Source: Acanthamoeba castellanii str. Neff
Taxonomy: Eukaryota; Discosea; Longamoebia; Acanthamoebidae
Reading direction: 5' to 3'
Length of the DNA: 64,000 nucleotides
NCBI RefSeq assembly: GCF_000313135.1
Contig: NW_004457549.1
Span: forward strand, 48,629 to 112,628
A model generated the notes under the pieces. That model did not search any database. It saw nothing but the letters and a program-made list of their open reading frames with translations, and was not told where the DNA came from. Position 1 is the first letter of the stretch. Every line of letters starts with the position of its first letter. A program made the position numbers and the translations under genes. Shown in pieces: positions 1-10,552 of the stretch.

Positions 1-86
1 GTACGTCCAGCCGCACACTTCTCTCTCGAATAGATCAGATGATGATGTTTTTACTTCCCCTAAATGATCTCCTCACCCATCGGCAG

Positions 87-826
87 TGAGGAGCTCTTCA
101 TCACGAGCAAGGTGTTCAACAACCACCACCAGCCGGAGCGTGCGGTCAAGGCCATCCACAACACCCTCAAGAACCTCCAGATCCCTTACCTCGTACCCAC
201 ACCACGCGCCCTTCGTTGCTCTTCTACCTGTGTACCGTTCTGACGTGGTGTGTGTCGTGTGTGTCGTGTGTGTCGTGTGTGTTGTGTGTGTGTTGTGTGT
301 GTGTGTCGTAGGACCTCTCCTTGATCCACTGGCCGATCAAGTTCGAGGAGGAGCAGATCGCGCAGCCGCTCCGCACGCCCGAGGGCAAGCTCAACCCGGC
401 CATCACGTGGTCGTTCGACTTCAAGGAGACCTGGAAGACCCTGTACGCTAACCCCCAACCAACCACCACCACCTGCTGACCGACACCGCCACCTCAGCAA
501 CTAACCACTGCCACCTTAACAACAAACCAGGGAGGAGCTCCAGAAGCAGGGCCTGGCCAAGTCGATCGGCGTGAGCAACTTCACCGTGAAGCAGCTCGAG
601 GAGCTCCTGGCCGACGCGCAGGTCGTGCCGGCCGTGAACCAGGTCGAGTTCCACCCGTACCTCTTCCAGGCCGAGCTCCTCAACTACTGCACCTCAAAGG
701 GTAACCTTCTTTCCCTCCTCACATGACACACACACACACACACACCACACACACACACCACACACACACACCACACACACCACACACACCACACACACCA
801 CACACACACACACACCACACACACCA

Positions 827-857
<31 letters not shown>

Positions 858-1356
858 CCACACACACCACACACACCACACACACCACACACACCACACA
901 CACCACACACACCACACACACCACACACACAACCTGCTCACCGTCGATCGATGATGTGGTGGTGAACGTACAGGCATCGTGCTGACGGCCTACAGCCCGC
1001 TCGGCTCGACCGTCAGCTCGGAGGGCGTGGTGCCGCTCCTCGAGAACGAGGTCGTGAAGGACATCGCCGCCGAAGTCGGTCGGTCGGCGGCTCAGGTCGT
1101 CCTTCGATGGGGCGTCCAGAAGCACATCACCGTACGTCTCTCTTCGTGTTGCGTTGTGTGCGTTCGCTTGTGTGGGCTCACTTTCCGCACTTGCCAAACG
1201 CATATATACCAGGTGATCCCCAAGAGCTCGAACGAGGAGAGGCTCCGCGCCAACTTCGCCATCTTCGACTTTGAGCTCAGCCCCGAGCAGGTCGCCCGCC
1301 TGGACAGCCTCCCGCAGCACCGCTTCATCCGCCTCGTCCCCGGCCACTTCGAGTGA
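87..1356 (+). CDS. Aldo/keto reductase, 5'-truncated by window edge
   Basis: NAD(P)H-dependent oxidoreductase of the AKR superfamily, presumably cytosolic, reducing carbonyl substrates. Visible exons are about 87-192, 312-442, 531-700, 974-1131 and 1213-1356, joined by GT-AG introns. The first exon carries FITSKVFN, whose Lys is the catalytic lysine of the family. The second starts with LSLIHWPI, with the active-site His. The third has [11 protein letters not shown] and NQVEFHPYL, and the fourth LTAYSPLG. The last contains VIPKSSN, the cofactor-binding block. The N-terminal TIM-barrel strands and the catalytic Tyr lie upstream of position 1 or in unseen exons, so this is about 220 residues of an expected 300-320. 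Intron 3 is almost entirely a CA microsatellite. Substrate cannot be inferred. Family assignment is firm; the exact AKR class is not. Confidence 0.9.
243..306 (+). repeat. TGTGTCG-type microsatellite in AKR intron 1
   Basis: Imperfect repeats of tgtgtcgtgtg and tgtgtgt fill the end of the first visible AKR intron, immediately before the acceptor AG. Similar GTGTCGT repeats recur in introns at about 44670-44755 and 52160-52215. Confidence 0.8.
724..932 (+). repeat. Long imperfect CA (CACACAC-C) microsatellite in AKR intron 3
   Basis: About 210 bp of almost pure alternating CA interrupted by ACC triplets (cacacaccacacac). It occupies most of the intron between AKR exons 3 and 4 (701-973). It generates long Thr/His and Cys/Val spurious reading frames on the two strands, which are not genes. 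Confidence 0.95.
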
Positions 1357-2006
1357 ATGTTTATATTTATATAAATGTTTATATAATTCCTTTTTACTTA
1401 ATTAAAAACAACTCAAAAAGGTGGGTGTGGCTGCTTGGTGGCGAATCACGCGGTGGTGGGGGTATTGGGGTCCAGGGGGATCCCGGCCTCTCGGCCAGGC
1501 GATTTGTTGGTGAAGCAGAGTTTACTCTCTGCGTTGGGGATTGCTCGACAGGCGGGGTCTATGCCGACCCCGCCCGCACGAACATGTATGAGAGCTCCCG
1601 GAGGAGCACACCGACGTAATTTGCTTCATGATGAAGGAGGCATCGAACTCCGAGCTACTCAGAATCAGCTTGTTGAATCGAAGTAGCATGAATTTCATCT
1701 TTGCAAGCCGGGCCACCACACCCAAGCCCAAGACCTCGACGCTTGCCCTTCTTGGCTCGGTGACCACCCCCACCAGCGCGACATTGTGGGATTGTTGCGT
1801 AATTTCGGAGAAGGGGCTAAGCCATCAAACTTCGCTCACACACCACCTCTCGCTGCGTGTAGCCCGATGAGCACTTGGTCGATTGGAGCGGTTTATTGTG
1901 GTGTGGTCCTCCTATGAGGTGCGGCCCAGCGCACACAGCCCGGACAAGAGCGTGGGTGCGCGTGGGCGGCGAACAAATACCAATAAATAAATTAAATAAC
2001 TGGGTT
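1357..2006. other. Convergent intergenic region, no supported gene
   Basis: This lies between the stop of the aldo/keto reductase and the stop of the minus-strand TBC gene. It starts with an AT-rich stretch (tttatatttatataaatg) that suits a 3' UTR and ends with an aataaataaatt run. Small overlapping open frames (about 80 codons, both strands, 1522-1870) have no recognisable domain, so I do not call them. Confidence 0.5.
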
Positions 2007-3644
2007 TCAGGCGAGGAGGGCAAAGAGGGACTCCTGCGCCCACTTGGCCTCGCGGATCTGCTTGCGGAAGGCCGCGGTCTGGTCGAGGACGGCGCCTTCG
2101 TCGAGCTTCTCGAGAGGCAGCGACTGGATGAAGAGCAGGATGCCCTCGAAGGGTCGCTTGAGCAGCTCATCTACAGAGAGAGAGGAGGGGAAGACAACGT
2201 CGGTGAGCCATCAGAGTGAATGTATAGGAAGGGAGAAGTGAGGTAAGACCTACCTTCAAACAAGTGGAGGAGCGAAAGGCCGACGGCCCACAGCACGGAC
2301 CAGCTGCCGGTGGCGAGGAACTCTTCCCACACCTTGAACACCAACTCGAGCGGCAGCACCGATCTGCAACAAAGTGAAGAGAAAGAGAATCATGAGAAAG
2401 AGAAGAGTGTGCGAACAGAGCACGCGAAGAAGAAGAAAGATGATGATGACGGGGAAGAAGAGAAGTAGTACCCGTAGAGGGTCATGAACCACTTGGAGAG
2501 GTACATGGTGCTCTCGATGCCCTCCTTGGCAAAGTGCTTGGCCAGCTTGGGCAGGAGGAACTCAAAGAGCTCGTTGAACTTCTCGATAGACCGACGCACG
2601 CCGGGGAGGCCGGGGAGGAACATCTGCTCGATCGAGTACTCCTTCATGAGTCGCGTGAGCGCCCAGAAGGTCTCCTCCTCGGAGAAGCGGGCCAGAAGGA
2701 GCACGCTGGCGAGAACGTTCATGCCCTGGCAGTAGCCGATCTCCGGGTTGTAAACGGCATATGCCGCAAGCACCCGGTACAGCATGCCCTGCCTGATGAT
2801 GATGATGATAAGACACCACACGACGTACAGACGAACGTTTAGAAACTCTTTAAGAGACCCGGTTGGTTCAGACAGACGATAATAAGAGACGATGATGTGG
2901 TCGAGTAGATGAACGTACCCCTTGTTCCCGTTGGAGAACAGTCGGTACTCGATGAAGGTCCTGTCCACGTCTTTGGCGATATCGCCTCGCAGCTCCACCT
3001 CGGCCCGAGGGTAGTTCAGCAGCTGCTTGTACACGCCTGGATTTCGGTCCAGCAGCACACCATTGAGCAGCAACAGCCTGAAGAGATCAAGCCAAGATGT
3101 GGTTGGTGCACGCCCAGTTGGAACAAGTCAGTTGTGCAGAAGATGGCGCACGTACTTGGCTAGTTTGTGCCGCACGATGGGATCAATGTTGATTTCGTAG
3201 CATTCCAGCGAGCGCTGCTCCTCCTGCGCCTGGATTAAGCTCGATAGGTTCCACTCTTGCTCCTGGAAGGGATGAGAATTAGATGGATTCATGGTAATGC
3301 AGAATTCCAGATTGAAGTGAGAGATTTCCTGGTTGTTTCAGTTGCGAAACAACAGAACAACGACAGTCAACGATGAGATTGTGCTATGGTACCTTCACAT
3401 GACGAGGTACTCGTCGGCCGTAGGAGAAGTTTGAGTCGTTTCGAGGACAAGTGGCGGCGCCACCCATCTGGTGCCCTTCTTCGCGCTCGAGTCGCTGCAC
3501 CTTCTGGTAGAGCAGATCGCGCACCGGCCGATCGAAGATGCTGTTCACATCGTCTTCCATCTCTTCGTCATCTGTTTCTTCGTTGCTGCTGCTTCGATAG
3601 CTGTTCATGTGTCGATTCATGTTGCCGGCGTAGAGCGGTCGCAA
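2007..3644 (-). CDS. TBC-domain Rab GTPase-activating protein
   Basis: Accelerates GTP hydrolysis by a Rab GTPase and so regulates vesicle traffic. The first exon (3644 downwards) encodes an acidic N-terminus with DDEEMEDDVNSIFDRPVRDL. The next exons carry EYRLF and the TBC core. Both catalytic fingers are present: the arginine finger in DIAKDVDRTF (IxxDxxR) and the glutamine finger in GYCQGMN (YxQ). These are followed by FWALTRLMKEY, FMTLYG and VLWAVGLSLLHLFEG, all standard TBC blocks. About 380 residues are spread over at least six exons, with the stop at 2007-2009. The start Met is the first in the exon, but a further 5' exon cannot be excluded. The catalytic pair suggests an active GAP; the Rab partner is unknown. 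Confidence 0.9.
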
Positions 3645-4710
3645 GGAGATTGTCGCGATTTGGGATTTGTGATGTCGCTGGGTTTTGGCGAGAGTAAAGA
3701 TGGATGGATGTTCTAAATGTAAAGCTGGCTGATGGAGATGGACTGGGGAGATGAGAAATCGAGGAAATTGAGAAAATGGAGGAATTACAAATCGGTTGTG
3801 TGGGCTGAGTAAGAACTGAGAGGCTGAACGAGGCGCGAGGGTGAACCGATATCAACGAGATAGAGATAAGAACAAAAAGGAGCAGGAGGGTAGAAGCCAC
3901 CAGGGAAGAGGAGAGGAAGCCAAAGACCAGAGAGACGAGTCCTGGCGACTATTTGTAGGTTGTCCCTTATCTTGCAGCGGTACCCATTCACACCACAACA
4001 AGGTGCCACTTTCCCCTGTTTTTGGCGCCTGAACTCTGTCGACAATGGGACGCTTGGCCCAGTGATCTTCGCTTATCGAATAGGGCGGGTGCAGGTGAAG
4101 TTGTATGTTACGTCGACAAACCGCCGCAGGAAATTTTCGCTGGGAAGTATGGGCTCCACAACAATTCTAAGCGCCAGATGTCATCAGCGGTTGAAGCGGA
4201 GGGAAAGTGTGGAAAGGCGGAGGGAACCCACTGTGTGGCGGGTTTGAGCTTGAAAGTACGCCATCTTGCCAGCGTGCCGTAGCGTCTGGGAGTGACTTCT
4301 GTCACTGCCATCCGCCTCCGACGTCACCAGCCGGTGAGCGGGCTCGAGTTCGAACTCTGGTGTCCGCCATGAGCCGGCCAGCTGGTGGAGGTATCTCTCT
4401 AGGCTCGCCATCGACCGCAGCAGCAAACATCAAGAGCACAACAGCGAAGACGACGCAGAAGACCTGCGAGCGGGAAAGCAAACTGTCGACATAACGGACA
4501 AAAGCGAGCTCTGTTTTAGGTATTGGGCTTGCCCCTCCGCCGGACAGTCGTTGGAGAGTACTGGCTTGAAAGAAGGGGTGCGTACCAACCCCTTTGATTC
4601 AAAACTTTGGACTTGGCAAGAAGAAGAAGAAGAAGAACAAATCAGGTCTCACAACTTTTTACGCCACACCAACACCAGGGGGAAGACGGAGACCCCGTGT
4701 TCGTGACAAG
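3645..4710. promoter_or_regulatory. Divergent intergenic region between TBC and PTEN genes
   Basis: About 1.07 kb separates two divergently transcribed genes, so both promoters and 5' UTRs should lie here. No conserved coding signal is visible. A purine-rich (aagaagaagaagaagaa) tract lies near 4620, about 90 bp before the PTEN start codon. I cannot assign a TATA box with confidence. Confidence 0.4.
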
Positions 4711-6665
4711 ATGATCCAACTCAAGCATACTGTATCAAAGAGCAAGAGGCGGTTTATCGAAAAGGACATCAACATCGACCTCGATCTCAGCTGTTCGTAC
4801 CCGCATATGCCGTCTCCCATCAATTGGGATAATCCTATCCTAACGTCAACTTTGGGTTCTCATCTTGTTGTGCCCCCCCCCCCTCAACAGACATTGGCGA
4901 GACTGGGAAGGCCCGAATCCTCGCGATGGGGTTCCCCTCCGAGGGTTCCGAATCAGTGTACCGTAATCCCATGTCTGAGGTCCAGCGTTTTCTTGAGCTG
5001 CGGCACAAGGGTCACTACAGGGTGCGTGAACCTCTCCGCCCATGCAGCTCTGTCTTGCTCTCTTCCCTCGCTCCTCTCCCACCTCTCCTGACTTCTCGCG
5101 TTTGACAGGTGTATAACCTCTGCTCTGAGCGAACGTACGATGCCAAGAAGTTTCACTCCGTTGCGCGCTTCCCTTTCGACGATCACAACTGGTGCGCTTC
5201 TCTTTCGTGCCTGCGCACTGCGCTTCGCTTCATCGTAGTGCGCAGCCGTGGTAGATCGTAACCGTCTGTTGGTTTGCCTCAACCGCAGCCCCATGTTTGA
5301 GGACATTGAGAGCTTCTGTGAGGACGTCAAGCACTGGCTGAAGCAAGACGACGAAAACATCGCCGTGATTCACTGCAAGGCGGGCAAGGGGCGAACGGGT
5401 CTCATGATCTGCTGCTGGCTCCTGTACAATGGAGATTGGGAAGATGCGGATGGCGCGCTCAAGTACTACGCAGCCTATCGCACATGCAACCAAAAGGTGC
5501 ATATGTGTACAAAGAGTGCTCTGAGCAGTCCAATACTCACGTGATCGTTTGCAATGACCAGGGAGTGACGATACCCAGCCAGATCCGCTACATTCACTAC
5601 TTCGAAAGGTGGCTACGGGAGGGGGCGCTGAACCTCCGCTCCTACTTCCTAACAGACATCATCTTCCACGGTGTTCCGAAAGGCGTTCAGGTACCTGGCT
5701 CCGCACGCTCTGGCCGCGTGCCAGCTTGAATCGCAGCTAACGGCTCTCGCTCTCGCAGGACCTGCGGTTCACTATCTCAAAAGCGGTCAGGAAGAACGAA
5801 GGCGGTCGGACGATCCACCTGGTGCCCCTGCTCCACGGCAAGGTACACATTGCGTCGATAACAGTTGCAGGCGCTTGCCAGCCAGCCAGAGTCTCACGGT
5901 TTCGCTTGGTGTCCTTGTTATCATCAAACAGAAGAAAATCAAGAGCCTGATCAAGGAGGCCAAAAAGCAGAGGGAAGAGGAGGGGACGGAGAAGGAGGCC
6001 GCCGAGGAGTCTCTGGGCGGTGAAGGAGGCGAGGAGCTCACGCGACTGGTCATCTCCATCAAGGAGTGGGTCAACGAGCTGCCCGTCTGCGGTGACATCA
6101 AGATCGAATTCGTACGAAGGAGCCCTTCGTCGTCTGTTTGCTCCATCGATTGCGGATGCAACGCAATTTGTGCGGCCTGACACCCTTTCCCACCATCTAC
6201 AGGACAAGGTGTTGCACTTTTGGGTCAACACTGCCTTCGCGACGGACAACAGGATCATCCTCCCCAAGGCCGAGATCGACAAGGCCGCCAAGGACACCAA
6301 GGTACCTTGACCACCCTCCACCCGCCCTTTTGGCGCGTTCGCGCGTGGCCAAGGAGAGGTAATGGGATGAGGCTTACGGTCATGCAGGACAAGATCTACC
6401 CTGCAAACTTCAAGATCGAGCTTCGCTTCAAGGTGCCCGGCGGCGACAGCAGTGAGTTACCAGGTTCGACACCCAGATCTATTCCGGCCTCGCCCTGAAA
6501 CTGGACAGTCACCACCCTCGGCTTACTTACTCTTCCCTCTGTGTAGCAACCGAGACGCACCGTCCGCGCCACGGAGACAGTTTGCTGACGGACAAGAGAC
6601 CGCAGGGCGGCAGCAGCAGTTCGTCTCCCAACCGATCTCGTGCCTCATCCACAAGCAGCAGCTGA
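4711..6665 (+). CDS. PTEN-like phosphatidylinositol 3,4,5-trisphosphate 3-phosphatase
   Basis: Removes the 3-phosphate from PIP3 and so antagonises PI3K signalling; in amoebae this family controls chemotaxis and cell polarity at the plasma membrane. Ten exons (4711-4792, 4891-5021, 5109-5191, 5289-5496, 5562-5691, 5759-5842, 5932-6111, 6203-6301, 6388-6451, 6548-6665) give exactly 392 codons plus stop. The N-terminal basic patch SKSKRRF matches the PIP2-binding motif. [21 protein letters not shown] and YNLCSER follow. The P-loop [11 protein letters not shown] retains the catalytic Cys, both P-loop lysines and the Arg. [14 protein letters not shown] ends the phosphatase domain. The C2 domain ([18 protein letters not shown]) contains an extra charged, probably helical, insertion around 5940-6040. 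The C-terminal tail is short and Ser-rich, with no obvious PDZ ligand. Orthology to PTEN rather than TPTE or tensin is well supported. Confidence 0.95.
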
Positions 6666-6784
6666 GCAGAGTACCTTGTCATCATGAATGTTGTGTAGAT
6701 GGGCGTTGTTGATTCATATTTTTACGGGTAGATAAATCACAAAGAAATAGAAAAATAGGTCTTCAACCACCAACACAACACGAG

Positions 6785-9287
6785 ATGAAGAAGCAAGAGA
6801 AGGACCATAGGAAGAGAAAGGCCCTTCGCTTTGCCAAAGGTACGAAGATGCGCTGGCTTCCCCCCCCCCCAAAGCCCACGTATAGCTTCCGACACCGCAC
6901 ACCTTTCTGGTGCTGTGCAAATTGGGGGGGGGGGCAGTGCAGGGTTCGAGAGGGCGACCACAGCGGAGCAGCTGTCGGCCATCTTTGCTTCGTCTGCTCG
7001 CGTTGGTTCCTGCCCGAATGTCCCATGCCGTACGCACACATCGGCCACCACCAACAACACACGCACGCGGCGTCATGTGGCTGTGTACACAGCCTCACCA
7101 CTATCTCTCGCCCGTCCTGCAACAGGCGTGTGTGAGTCGGCCAAGCGGCAAGCAGGAGCGAGTGCAGGTGCGCTGGGGCTGTCGCTCGCCCACCTCACAC
7201 CCGGAGACGACTTCCAGCCCATCCCCGACCCCACCCACATCGACGGCACGCCCCCCCCCAAACACGCACACCAAGAACTATCATGGTCTCTTCTGCGCCT
7301 CGACTGGACTGACAGCCACCAGGTGTGGTGTGTGCCGTACAACACACAGATTGGCTGCATCAATACGTGGAGCCACGGCAGTCGTTCGGCCAGTGGTACA
7401 GCTCAGAGGCGCGGAATCGCGTGTGCGTATACACGTCTGTGCCGTGTTGCCGCTACTCGTCTCAGCTGGGCGATGATGACGATGATGATGACGATGGTGG
7501 CTATGTTGTGTGGTACAGGACGCCAGAGCGGAGGACGATCTACTTCCTTCCGTTTGGCGAGTTCGAGGACAATGCCGCGCACATCTTCGACAAGCTCATC
7601 GCCTTTGCTCGGATGTACGCTCGCGCCCACACTCTGCTGTCGATTCGACTGTTAGTCAAAAATTGTGTGTTCTGTTGTTCGCTCATCTCTCACTGTGGCC
7701 ACAGCTACTTCCTGGGTATGGAGGTGGCCCTCTTGCCCACACTCGAGATCACCTCGGCAGCGGGTACCCAGCCCAGGCTCCAAGGTGGTGGGCCGAGTCG
7801 AGTTGGCGTTGTGCTGGCTTACGACTATGACACGGCGTGTGCGACCAAATCACACACTCACACAGGGAAGCTGGGCATCGACGTGCCGCGAGTGACTCGC
7901 TCTCGGCGCTACATAGCGCGTACCAACATCCCTTGGCGGGTGGCGCATCCCTACGACTTGCACAAGGCGCGTTTTGCACACGCACACGCACACGCACACG
8001 CACACGCACACGCACACGCACACGCACACGCACACGCACACGCACACGCACACGCACACGCACACGCACACACCATTCTGAATGGTGCTGGCAAGCTCAA
8101 CCTACCGCTGACGACACATCTGCAGGTGAGGGATCAGAAAACGATGCGACAGCTGCACGCGCCGCCCATTCTTACTTCTTTGCAGCACTTCCTGCCGGAC
8201 GACGCCTACTGCCTCCTCGCCTTCACGATGGAGGATCTCTACGACGGACAGCGCGTGCGACACCGCCGCCTCTTCCATTGATTGATGATTTTCTGACTAA
8301 CTGAACGTGCATTTGCTGCGGCGGCGCTGGTGCAGGACTCGTTCGTGGTGGGGCTGGCGTCGTTGGAGAGTCGCGTGGGGCTGTTCTCCTTCGCCCGCTA
8401 CGATCCGGCATTTCGTGACAAGCTACACGATGAGGCGGAGCACGAAAACGACGCCGAGGCAGAAAGAGCGAAGAAGAAGAGGAAAGGAACGAAGACGGAG
8501 GCCAAGAAGAAGACCGCACGCAAGGGGAAGGAGAAAGCGCCGGTTGAGGAAGAAGAGGAGGACGAACCCCAAGCAGACACTGCAGGGCAAGCGGAGGCCA
8601 ACCGAAGGCTATTGATCGCTCGAAGCTGCAAGGTGATGGCTCACGAGGTAAGCCGCCCATTCACCCGTCATGCTTGGCCTGTATCTATTTTAACTCCGAA
8701 TACTGTGACTGCTACTCCAGGTGTTCCACATGTTCAACATTGAACACTGCGTGTACTACAGCTGTTGCATGAACGGTAACTGTCCGATTGCACGCGCACG
8801 CTGCAGCCAGGGTGATGTGGTCTCACCCGTTTGCGTCTGCAGGGTCGGGGCATGTGAGCGAAGACGACGCGCAGCCGATGCACCTGTGCCCCGTCGACCT
8901 CCACAAGCTGTATCATGCACTCGGCGGCTTAGACGTGGAGGACAGGTTAGTCGTTCAACCCATTCATTGATTCCAGGGCTGACTGTCTTTGATGCGAGCA
9001 GATATCGGCAGCTTCGGGCGTTCTATGCAGCGGAGGAGATGACCAGAGAAGCGAGCTGGGTCGATGTCCGACTGGCGACTCTCTCCGCGCTTGAACGAAA
9101 AGAAAAGGAGGCGGAGGATGACGGACGAAGTACAGGAGGACACCAAGCCCAAGGCGAAACAGAATCAGGGAGTGACTCAGGCAAGGAGCAAGTGGCGCCC
9201 AAGAAGGAAGGTCAAGTACGGCGATCTAGCCGCCTGCACCATAAGAGTGAAAGAGCCACGATGGTGGAAAGGCTCGCCAGAAGATAA
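6785..9287 (+). CDS. Archaemetzincin-like zinc metalloprotease (AMZ family)
   Basis: Predicted zinc-dependent aminopeptidase of the archaemetzincin family. Start chosen at 6785: exon 6785-6839 joins in frame to 6943-7029 and then 7126 onward. Downstream exons carry IYFLPFGEF, YFLGMEVALLP, DDAYCLLAFTMEDLY and VGLFSFARYDPAF, all typical AMZ blocks. The active site is AHEVFHMFNIEHC, followed by a Cys-x-Met pair (CCMNGSGH) and LCPVDLHKL. This reproduces HExxH...HC-x4-C-x-M...C with two zinc sites. The usual Gly between the second and third His is Asn here. An acidic/Lys-rich insertion (about 8420-8600) and a charged C-terminal tail are extra. The splice join near 7250-7350 is unresolved. The intron at 7976-8072 is a hexanucleotide repeat. 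Confidence 0.88.
7976..8072 (+). repeat. (CACACG)n hexanucleotide repeat in archaemetzincin intron
   Basis: About 16 nearly perfect copies of the hexamer cacacg, alternating purine-pyrimidine throughout, inside an intron of the archaemetzincin gene. The same unit, on the opposite strand as gtgcgt, recurs in introns at 41371-41420 and 44341-44400. Confidence 0.95.
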
Positions 9288-9495
9288 GACTGGCAACCAT
9301 CTTGAGTGTTCCTCATTGTTTTTGTTCCTGCAGCAAATGCTTGTCCCTCCCTGGTGGAACTGACTGTTGCCACCTGTTATCAACAATCAAAACCTATATT
9401 TTTGGTGAGGGCCGAGTGTCGCGGCAAGCAAACCTGGCCTGGGCAACAACCGCAAACTGCGTGGCAAGTGCACGTGCTGGTTGGAAAGCAAGGCC

Positions 9496-9703
9496 TGTAC
9501 AAGCGTCATCGGACCAAGAGTGGAAATCCAAAAGGCACCAATCAGGCGCCGTAGTTAAGTGGTAAAATTCTCGCTTAGGGTGCGAGAGGCCCCGGTTCGA
9601 TTCCGGGCGGCGCCCAATCTTTTGTCTTGAGTTCTCCCACCGAATTGGGGGGATGAGGACCACCTCCCACCTTGCGATTACCCCAGCAGCAACTGCTTAG
9701 TGG
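9496..9703 (+). repeat. Left arm of tRNA-Pro inverted repeat
   Basis: This roughly 208-bp arm matches the reverse complement of 10343-10552 at high identity across the tRNA and its flanks. Shared flanks are aaatccaaaaggcaccaatc upstream of the tRNA and aatcttttgtcttgagttct downstream. Mismatches are scattered (for example cgtcatcgga against catcatccga), so the copies are not newly made. Confidence 0.9.
9545..9615 (+). tRNA. tRNA-Pro (anticodon AGG), copy 1
   Basis: 71-nt cloverleaf with no intron. The acceptor stem GGCGCCG pairs with CGGCGCC. The anticodon stem CTCGC/GCGAG encloses the loop TTAGGGT, giving anticodon AGG for proline. The T arm is CCCGG-TTCGATT-CCGGG. The discriminator base is C, and CCA is not encoded. 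B box GGTTCGATTCC and A box are intact, so it should be transcribed by RNA polymerase III. It is identical in sequence to the copy at 10433-10503 on the opposite strand. Confidence 0.95.
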
Positions 9704-10435
9704 GACAGTCTTGAATGATATCAGCACCCACCAGCTTGCTCAGATTTTGAAATGATTTCTGTGTGCAGGCAGGCTGATGGATTTTTAATTTGTGCTTTTA
9801 GAGGTTACATAGTTCATAAAAACAGTGCAATCCAATGCTGGGGCCTGTTTGCTGGTGAGCCTAATCACATCCTTTGACTTTGTGAGCACATGTGCCTGCA
9901 TCAGCTTGTCTCTTGTTCTTCTTTGCCACCAAACACAACCTACACTGCCTGCTCCTCAGGCTACAGCATTAACACAACAATAGCAACTACATGACCAAGA
10001 CAAGATAGTGGAGTATGCAGGACAGGTACAAAACTCCCTGCTTTCTACTGGCAAAGTTGGCCCATTGCTCTGTGTAATTTATCAATCTGCCTGGAGTGTG
10101 ATTCTGGCAGGATGCTTGAGTTGGCTGTTTGCTGACATCATGATTCAAACAACAAGAGACATCAAACTTGTGCTCATTTGAATCATCTGAGATTTGCCAT
10201 TTTTAATTTATGGGGCAGTTTTGATTTGATAAAAACTCAGAATGTGTCAAGTTAAAAGTGATTTTATTGGTGTGAGAGAACAATTTTATTGTTGTGGTGG
10301 ATTTTTCTCTTGGAATGGTGGGCCTATTATTATCTATTTTATCCCCACTATGCAGTTGCTGCTGGGGTAATGGCAAGGTGGGAGGTGGTCCCCATCCCCC
10401 CAATTTGGTGGGAGAACTCAAGACAAAAGATTGGG
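9677..10435. other. CpG-free, AT-richer spacer between two inverted tRNA-Pro genes
   Basis: Read base by base, this 759-bp interval contains no CG dinucleotide, while neighbouring coding DNA has one every few bases. TG and CA are abundant, the expected products of methyl-CpG deamination. No open frame of note and no recognisable transposase or reverse transcriptase remnant is visible. It forms the loop of the tRNA-Pro inverted repeat and the inner edges of both arms. Confidence 0.85.
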
Positions 10436-10552
10436 CGCCGCCCGGAATCGAACCGGGGCCTCTCGCACCCTAAGCGAGAATTTTACCACTTAACTACGGC
10501 GCCTGATTGGTGCCTTTTGGATTTCCACTCTTGATCGGATGATGCTTGTACA
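10343..10552 (-). repeat. Right arm of tRNA-Pro inverted repeat
   Basis: Reverse-complement partner of 9496-9703. Homology extends from the inner agcagcaactgc/gcagttgctgct boundary to the outer tgtac/gtaca boundary. Beyond that only short patches match (for example tggcaagtgc). Confidence 0.9.
10433..10503 (-). tRNA. tRNA-Pro (anticodon AGG), copy 2
   Basis: Same 71-nt cloverleaf as 9545-9615, on the minus strand, with all arms and the AGG anticodon intact. The conserved sequence of both tRNA copies, within diverged flanks, is consistent with both being functional. Confidence 0.95.

Noticed and set aside
724..932. CRISPR-like or satellite array
   Set aside because: Repeat unit is 2-7 bp with no spacers, intronic; ordinary microsatellite in a eukaryotic genome.
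694..1347. Long minus-strand frame rich in Cys-Val
   Set aside because: Translation of the CA microsatellite and the complement of AKR exons; no independent support.
1522..1870. Overlapping 80-codon frames between AKR and TBC genes
   Set aside because: Both strands open, neither has motifs; lies in convergent 3' flank.
9616..10432. DIRS/TRE-type retroelement next to tRNA genes
   Set aside because: No reverse transcriptase, recombinase or LTR sequence visible; only an unidentified CpG-free spacer.
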